From an uncultured Flavobacteriales bacterium (GTDB taxonomy: Bacteria; Bacteroidota; Bacteroidia; Palsa-965), in the NCBI GenBank assembly GCA_937974275.1, contig CALJIF010000095.1, positions 1-46,045 of the forward strand: a stretch of 46,045 bases of DNA, in the 5' to 3' direction. This document shows, in pieces, positions 42,921-46,045 of the stretch. Numbering within the stretch: the stretch's first letter is position 1; every line of letters begins with the position of its first letter. The notes under the pieces are model-generated. The model had not been told where the DNA came from and did no database searches. It saw only the letters and a list, made by a program, of their open reading frames with translations. The translations under genes and the position numbers were made by a program.

Positions 42921-45272
42921 ATGAAAATAAAATCAATAATGGTAGGCTCAGTCGTGGCATTGACTGCAGTGGTCGTAAATGCTCAGAGTTTTCAGTGGGC
43001 AAAACAGTTAGGAGGCGCAGATTATGATGAAGGTACTTCTATTGTCCTTGATGCTGCGGGAAATATATACACTACAGGTGGTTTTGAAGGAACGGCAGAT
43101 TTTGACCCGGGGCCCGGAACTTTTAATTTAACTGCAGTAGGTGGAGCTAATGTATTTGTGACTAAAATGGATCCATCGGGTAATCTGCTCTGGGCAAAGC
43201 AGATGGGCGGAGCGAGCGCTTATGGTCTATCTATTGCAGTTGATCCATTGGGAAATGTATACACAACCGGACACTTTTTTAATACGGTAGATTTTGATCC
43301 GGGAGCCGGAACTACCCTTTATACTTCGGCCGGGTTCTATGATGTTTTTGTGTCCAAATTGGATGCCTCCGGCAATTTCGTTTGGGCCAGACAAATCGGC
43401 GGCACGGGACAAGATTATTCAAATTCCATATGTCTCGATGCCTCGGGTAATGTCATCATTACGGGAAGCTTCTCGGCAACGGTGGATTTTGATCCGGGGG
43501 CGGGTACATTGAATCTGACTTCGGCCGGTAGTGCTGATATTTTCATTTGCAAGTTAAATGCGTCAGGTTCTTTTGTCTGGGCTAACAGAATGGGTGGGAA
43601 TTTTTTTGATCAAAGTAAATCCAATGTTGTTGATCCGGCTGGCAATATTTATACCACAGGATATTTTTCCGGTACAGTTGATTTTGATCCGGGTGCCGGG
43701 GTGTTCAATTTGACCGGAACAGGTTCTGAAGTTTTTGTGAGCAAACTCGATGCGACAGGTAATTTCGTTTGGGCAGTTAAAATGGGCGGGAACTCTGCTG
43801 ACGTTGGAAATTCGATTGCGCTGGACGGCATGGGTAATGTGTACACTACCGGATATTTTGAAGGTACGGCTGATTTTGATCCGGGTCCAGGAGTATTCAA
43901 CCTGACAGGAAGTGGTAGTTGGGACTGTTTTATCAGTAAACTCGATGCATCTGGTAATTTGGTGTGGGCAAGAGCATTCAACGGAGGTGCGGAAGAATAC
44001 GGTAATTCAGTGCGGATTGATGCGGCCGGTGATGTCTATACTTCAGGAGCTTTTCGAAATACTGTTGATTTCGACCCTGGTGCAGGTGTCAACCAACTAA
44101 CTTCTGCCGGAAACTATGATGTGTTTATCAGTAAGCTGGATGCAGCCGGTAATTTTGTTTGGGTAAGGCAAGTGGGTGGTTTCTCTATTGACTTTATGAA
44201 CGATATGGCGATTGATGCGGCGGGAAATATTTTTTCAACGGGTATATTCTCAGATAATGTAGATTTTAATCCCGGTTCAGGAGTATTCAATCTCTCATCT
44301 GCCGGTTCATATGATGTATTCGTGTTGAAATTAAGTCCCTGCGTAAATTCAACATCGACTATTTCACCAATCACTTGCGATACATATACATCGCCAAGCG
44401 GTAACTACGTTTGGACCAATAGCGGAACTTACCAAGATACGATTTCAAATTCCGGTGGATGTGACAGTATAATTACTGTGAACCTGACAATAACAAATAG
44501 TACATCGAGCACCGTTATTACTACTGCTTGCAATTCATATACTTCACCCAGTGGTAACTACACGTGGACGAATAGCGGAACTTATCTGGATACGATACCC
44601 AATTTGAATGGTTGTGACAGCATCATTACAGTTAATCTGACGATAACGAATAGCACAGTGAGTACTATTTCACCCGTAGCTTGCGTTTCGTATACATCTC
44701 CAAGCGGTAACTACACATGGACCAACAGCGGAACGTATAACGATACTTTGATGAATTTAGCCGGCTGTGACAGCGTGATTACTGTTAACCTGACAATCAA
44801 TACGGTAGATGTATCGGTGACCAATACGGCTCCAACACTTACAGCTAATCTTGTCGGCGCAAGTTATCAGTGGTTGGATTGCAATAACAGTTTTGCAGCC
44901 ATCAATGGCGCAACCGGCCAAAGTTTTACTGCAGTCTCCAACGGAAGTTACGCAGTTGTTGTTACGGATAATGGTTGTACCGACACATCTTCTTGTGAAA
45001 CCGTTCTGAATACTGATGTACAGTCGAGTAGTTTAACTCCTTCCGTAGCGGTTTTTCCCAATCCGGCAAGTGATATAGTAACAATTACAGTAAGTGATGC
45101 AATGGGGAATTATACTGTGATAGTTCGTAATGCTCTGGGACAGGAAGTGGAGCGAAAAAGTATTGTTTCTTCAAGATACTTTGAATTAAAACTTCCGCCA
45201 ATGTCAGGGGTGTATTTTATTGAGCTCTCATCTTCGGATTACTTAGAAGTCGTGAAGGTGTTGAAAGAGTAA
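42921..45272 (+). CDS. Secreted SBBP-repeat propeller protein with T9SS type A sorting domain
   Basis: 783 residues. Signal peptide MKIKSIMVGSVVALTAVVVNA. Seven SBBP-type repeats of 64-65 residues (~25-470) each contain a form of VDFDPGAG, SKLDAxGNFVW and DAAGNIYTTG. Three ~50-residue repeats (~475-630) each have CDxYTSPSGNYxWTNSGTY and GCDSIITVNLTI. The last ~75 residues are a sorting domain (SVAVFPNPASDIVTI, VRNALGQEVE, MSGVYFIEL). It should be displayed at the surface through type IX secretion. A seven-bladed propeller with adhesive stalk is inferred from repeat number. ATG 42921 is followed directly by the signal peptide. Confidence 0.88.
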   Translation: MKIKSIMVGSVVALTAVVVNAQSFQWAKQLGGADYDEGTSIVLDAAGNIYTTGGFEGTADFDPGPGTFNLTAVGGANVFVTKMDPSGNLLWAKQMGGASAYGLSIAVDPLGNVYTTGHFFNTVDFDPGAGTTLYTSAGFYDVFVSKLDASGNFVWARQIGGTGQDYSNSICLDASGNVIITGSFSATVDFDPGAGTLNLTSAGSADIFICKLNASGSFVWANRMGGNFFDQSKSNVVDPAGNIYTTGYFSGTVDFDPGAGVFNLTGTGSEVFVSKLDATGNFVWAVKMGGNSADVGNSIALDGMGNVYTTGYFEGTADFDPGPGVFNLTGSGSWDCFISKLDASGNLVWARAFNGGAEEYGNSVRIDAAGDVYTSGAFRNTVDFDPGAGVNQLTSAGNYDVFISKLDAAGNFVWVRQVGGFSIDFMNDMAIDAAGNIFSTGIFSDNVDFNPGSGVFNLSSAGSYDVFVLKLSPCVNSTSTISPITCDTYTSPSGNYVWTNSGTYQDTISNSGGCDSIITVNLTITNSTSSTVITTACNSYTSPSGNYTWTNSGTYLDTIPNLNGCDSIITVNLTITNSTVSTISPVACVSYTSPSGNYTWTNSGTYNDTLMNLAGCDSVITVNLTINTVDVSVTNTAPTLTANLVGASYQWLDCNNSFAAINGATGQSFTAVSNGSYAVVVTDNGCTDTSSCETVLNTDVQSSSLTPSVAVFPNPASDIVTITVSDAMGNYTVIVRNALGQEVERKSIVSSRYFELKLPPMSGVYFIELSSSDYLEVVKVLKE
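42990..44335 (+). repeat. Seven tandem SBBP-type coding repeats
   Basis: The DFDPG-type codons start at 43098, 43290, 43485, 43680, 43872, 44067 and 44262. The spacings are 192, 195, 195, 192, 195 and 195 nt. The seventh unit has NPG instead of DPG. Confidence 0.9.
44349..44810 (+). repeat. Three Cys-containing repeats before the sorting domain
   Basis: Three copies of the unit TSPSGNYxWTNSGTYxDT followed by GCDSIITVNLTI, ~50 residues apart. Each has two Cys, one in CDT/CNS/CVS and one in GCDS, likely one disulfide per unit. Confidence 0.85.
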
Positions 45273-45855
45273 CATTTCTTGAAATACAAAACTAGGGTGG
45301 TATCAACTGTAACATTGTATACTTCTGCTAGTCGGCGATAGATTGATGTGGCAATCGATGTCCTTACCACTCTATCGCTGACTTCTATTTGCGGTCTTCG
45401 CAGAAAAATAAATTTCTTAAACGAATTGAGTTTTTTCCACAAAGGGACGAAGGTTACTTGACGGATTGTGAATGCTTAATTTCGAATGCCGGAGAAGGAA
45501 TTTGGAATTTGATTCAAACAGCCTTGCTTATTATCATCACCAGAAGTGAGATACCCAAATAGGAAATGCCCGTGATATTCTTTGCATGGGAGAGACAAGA
45601 AGAGTTGCCTGAAGATTTTACTCTTTGTAAAACAAGATATGGGGTTTAGTCTGATGCTATGCTGGCATTCACTGCTAATCTAAGGTCGAGCCACGGGAAG
45701 TCAGAATCAGCAGGTTCGAGATGAAGTTCGGAGGAGAGAAAGGCGAGAGGTTCATGACGAAGAATCTTTGCAAATTGAAAGGGAAATGTGGAGGCTTTGG
45801 GTGATGTGACGGTGATCGGAGTTCGGGTGTGAATGTTTTGAAAAGTCGTTATTCA
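45273..45855. other. Intergenic region with an imperfect hairpin
   Basis: GTCGGCGATAGA (45331-45342) pairs with TCTATCGCTGAC (45371-45382) with one mismatch, 49 nt after the stop of the propeller gene, without a T-tract. The rest, to 45855, is without a supportable gene; 45690-45830 is purine-rich. No known RNA recognised. Confidence 0.5.
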
Positions 45856-45919
45856 AGTGGTCTCGTAGGGAGAATGAGCGTGAAGTTTTGATCCTGTGGA
45901 TCAAAATAGCGAACGATGT
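45856..45919. repeat. 64-nt structured element, copy 1
   Basis: It starts AGTGGTCTCGTAGGGAGAAT. Hairpin TTTTGATCC (45886-45894), loop TGT, GGATCAAAA (45898-45906). CGTAGGGA (45864-45871) can also pair with TCCCTACG (45940-45947), enclosing the hairpin. Copy 2 begins 126 nt later. Confidence 0.8.
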
Positions 45920-45948
45920 GTAGCGTAAGCGTATTAGAATCCCTACGC

Positions 45949-45978
45949 AAAAAAAATACCGCCGAAAGGGGCGGTATT
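45949..45978 (-). terminator. Minus-strand terminator between the element copies
   Basis: AATACCGCC (45955-45963) pairs with GGCGGTATT (45970-45978). On the minus strand a T-run of about 8 follows. It suggests a minus-strand transcript entering from beyond the right edge. Confidence 0.75.
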
Positions 45979-45981
45979 AGA

Positions 45982-46045
45982 AGTGGTCTCGTAGGGAGAA
46001 TGAGTGTTAAGAAATCATCCGGTGGATGATTTTAACGAAAGATGT
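45982..46045. repeat. 64-nt structured element, copy 2 (ends at window edge)
   Basis: It shares the first 23 nt with copy 1 and aligns without gaps over 64 nt. Hairpin AAATCATCC (46012-46020), loop GGT, GGATGATTT (46024-46032): the stem is changed on both arms but still fully paired. Confidence 0.8.

Noticed and set aside
45331..45382. Hairpin after the propeller gene as its terminator
   Set aside because: It has a 28-nt loop and no T-tract; recorded only as an imperfect hairpin.
45690..45830. Purine-rich stretch with a ~43-codon open run
   Set aside because: No start with context, no recognisable residues, and stops close by in all frames.

Overview
The window looks like chromosomal DNA of a free-living member of the Bacteroidota, probably close to the Flavobacteriia. 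Two large secreted proteins end in type IX secretion (T9SS) type A sorting domains. Several transcription units carry the Bacteroidota -33/-7 promoter (TTTG, about 19-20 nt, TAnnTTTG). There is a serine-palmitoyltransferase-like alpha-oxoamine synthase, and coding density is high with many intrinsic terminators. I see no phage, insertion sequence, rRNA or CRISPR array.

Layout. 1-1861 is the N-terminal part of an exported protein with exact 60-residue repeats (minus strand, cut by the left edge). 1945-8207 is mostly tRNA and translation genes on the plus strand: an FAD oxidoreductase, gluQ, rsmE, thrS, infC, rpmI and rplT. infC has no ATG, GTG or TTG start and appears to begin at AUC. 8333-17346 is a run of minus-strand genes: a DUF6580-like membrane protein, a lipoprotein, a thioredoxin-like exported protein, an FtsX-type permease with its ATPase and a DUF4836-like protein, a DEAD-box helicase, another lipoprotein and the alpha-oxoamine synthase. 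17497-18080 is a DUF433/DUF5615 toxin-antitoxin pair whose toxin frame is broken by an amber codon. 18247-25716 is a mixed area with two metallo-beta-lactamase-fold enzymes, a GT14-like glycosyltransferase, a CoA-transferase, unknown exported proteins and two related microproteins, one of 48 residues. clpB follows.

28805-33144 holds a T9SS protein with a strong promoter, then rpsA. The rpsA leader can fold into two hairpins whose loops are fully complementary to each other. 33143-39171 is a four-gene polysaccharide operon on the minus strand in which every junction overlaps: GT4 glycosyltransferase, formyltransferase/GH43-like fusion, flippase and AsnB-type amidotransferase. After it come a copper-type P-ATPase, tRNA-His with its own promoter and terminator, and an outer-membrane barrel protein. 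42921-45272 encodes a T9SS protein with seven 64-65-residue propeller repeats followed by three Cys-containing repeats.

The last 190 bases contain two copies of a 64-nt element whose central hairpin differs between copies by four compensatory base-pair changes. This element and the rpsA leader are the best candidates here for undescribed structured sequences.
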